Shown: positions 5,199-6,185 of the stretch, one piece after another
Position numbering within the stretch: position 1 is the first letter of the stretch
How the letters are laid out: the number at the start of each line of letters is the position of its first letter
Source: Actinomycetes bacterium
GTDB taxonomy: Bacteria; Actinomycetota; Actinomycetes; Propionibacteriales; Propionibacteriaceae
NCBI GenBank assembly: GCA_023387135.1
Contig: JAEWIK010000270.1
Coordinates: 1-6,185, forward strand
Length of the DNA: 6,185 nt
Direction: 5' to 3'
Translations under genes and position numbers: made by a program
The notes under the pieces: model-generated
Told to the model about the DNA's origin: nothing
Database searches by the model: none
The model's input: only the letters and a program-made list of their open reading frames with translations

Positions 5199-6185
5199 CT
5201 GCCAGGACGTCGTCGAGCACCACCAGGTCGGCGCGCTTGCCGGGGGCGAGCCTTCCCACGTCGGTGAGGCCGAGGTAGTCGGCGGGGACCGACGTGGCGG
5301 CGCGGACGGCCTGGACGAGCGGGATGCCCGCCGCCACGACGTTGCGTACCGCCTTGTCCAGCGTGAGCGTCGAGCCCGCGATGGTGTTCGTGCCGGTCAG
5401 CAGCGCGATGCCGCCGCGGACCTCCACCGCCAGTTCTCCCAGCACGTAGTCACCGTCCGAGGAGGCGGCGGCGGCCATGGCGTCGGTCACCAGCGCCACC
5501 CGTCCGGGAGCCGTCGCCATCACCCAGGCGATCAGCTCGGGGCGCACGTGCACTCCGTCGGCCACGAGTTCGAGGGTGACCCGCGGGTCGTGCCACAGCG
5601 CCAGCACCGGGCCGGGAGCCCTGTGCTTGAGCCCCGGCATGGCGTTGAAGAGGTGCGTGGCTCCCCGCGCTCCGGCGTCCACCGCCGCGGCGGCCGTCTC
5701 GTAGTCGGCAGCCGTGTGACCGACCGCGGCCAGGCACCCCCGCTCGACCATGAGGGCTATCGCCTCCATGGCACCGGCGCGCTCGGGCGCGATGGTCGCC
5801 ATCTTCACGGTGCCGCGGCCCGCGTCGAGCAGGTCCTCGACGTCGGCCGGCGTCGGGTCGCGCAACAACTGCGGCGGATGCGCCCCCTTGTACTCCATCG
5901 CCAGCCACGGGCCTTCGAGGTGGATGCCCGCGAGCTCCCCCGACTCCACCAGGCCGGCGAGCGTCGAGACCTGGCGGTGCAGGTCGGCGATCGCCCCGGT
6001 CACCAGCGACGCCACCTGGGTGGTGGTGCCGTGCGCCAGGTGGGCAGCGATGGCGGTGCGGGCGACGTCGGCGTCCTCCGTGACGAAGGACGCTCCCCCG
6101 CCGCCGTGGCCGTGGACGTCCACATAACCGGGGATGACCAGGCCGTCGAGGATCTCGTCGGGTGCGGACGGGGGCGCCCCCGCAC
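5164..6185 (-). CDS. nagA: N-acetylglucosamine-6-phosphate deacetylase (NagA), 5' end beyond the window
   Basis: NagA removes acetate from GlcNAc-6-phosphate in the cytosol, feeding glucosamine-6-phosphate into glycolysis or cell-wall precursor synthesis. It belongs to the amidohydrolase superfamily. The frame is open to the right edge: 339 residues are visible against about 380 for the family, so some 35-45 N-terminal residues are missing. The GTG at 6123 is not the start, because IPGYVDVHGHGGGG runs through it. Counting from that valine, HGH (4-6) is the HxH metal motif, HLEGP (68-72) gives the metal-binding glutamate, and GAHPP (80-84) is a substrate-site segment. H136 (VGHTAADY) and H157 (THLFNAMPG) are further ligands, and D214 (LVTDAM) is the catalytic aspartate. 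The C-terminus closes with GRLAPGKRADLVVLD, the family's final strand. All key residues are intact. It converges on and overlaps the sigma-factor gene. Confidence 0.95.
   Translation of the reverse strand, partial: AGAPPSAPDEILDGLVIPGYVDVHGHGGGGASFVTEDADVARTAIAAHLAHGTTTQVASLVTGAIADLHRQVSTLAGLVESGELAGIHLEGPWLAMEYKGAHPPQLLRDPTPADVEDLLDAGRGTVKMATIAPERAGAMEAIALMVERGCLAAVGHTAADYETAAAAVDAGARGATHLFNAMPGLKHRAPGPVLALWHDPRVTLELVADGVHVRPELIAWVMATAPGRVALVTDAMAAAASSDGDYVLGELAVEVRGGIALLTGTNTIAGSTLTLDKAVRNVVAAGIPLVQAVRAATSVPADYLGLTDVGRLAPGKRADLVVLDDVLAVTRVLWRGAWR

Noticed and set aside
6012..6043. 8-bp inverted repeat CCACCTGG/CCAGGTGG in nagA
   Set aside because: The 16-nt gap and location in a conserved coding stretch make chance or codon use sufficient explanation.

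Overview
The window is high-GC, gene-dense DNA with GTG starts, start/stop overlaps, probable leaderless transcripts and a menaquinone-type respiratory chain. This points to an actinobacterium. The sequence alone does not fix the family; a Propionibacteriales-like lineage is only a guess from the menF / menJ-nuoAB arrangement.

Positions 1-1801 (minus strand) hold a respiratory operon read right to left: a geranylgeranyl-reductase-family flavoprotein (menJ-like), then nuoA (complete), then nuoB (its first 43 codons; it runs off the left edge). NuoA and NuoB are subunits of the NADH:menaquinone oxidoreductase (complex I). The reductase probably saturates the menaquinone side chain, so quinone tailoring sits in front of the enzyme that uses the quinone. 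Divergent from it, across a 92-bp promoter region, menF (1894-3162, plus) encodes isochorismate synthase, the entry step of menaquinone synthesis. The left half is therefore a quinone/complex I locus.

Positions 3190-3824 (plus) hold a compact type II toxin-antitoxin module. It comprises a ribbon-helix-helix antitoxin and an overlapping PIN-domain (VapC) toxin. They are preceded by two tandem 10-bp imperfect palindromes, one helical turn apart, that straddle a CATAAT -10 box. The antitoxin mRNA is probably leaderless.

Positions 3922-5198 (plus) hold a two-gene unit: an unrecognised single-pass membrane protein and, coupled by a GTGA overlap, an ECF-type sigma factor. The membrane protein is a candidate regulator of the sigma factor. 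It has no recognisable anti-sigma domain, and its order (membrane protein first) is the reverse of the usual sigma/anti-sigma arrangement. Each gene carries a perfect short-loop inverted repeat; the one in the sigma gene is a 14-bp stem with an 8-nt loop, located in the linker between its two domains.

Positions 5164-6185 (minus) hold nagA, N-acetylglucosamine-6-phosphate deacetylase, whose 5' end lies beyond the right edge. It converges on the sigma-factor gene and overlaps it by 35 bp, with a small hairpin at the overlap.

The most unusual parts are the membrane-protein/sigma pair with its intragenic hairpins and the tandem operator of the toxin-antitoxin module. No RNA genes, insertion sequences, CRISPR arrays or origins were seen, and no gene-free stretch exceeds 100 bp.
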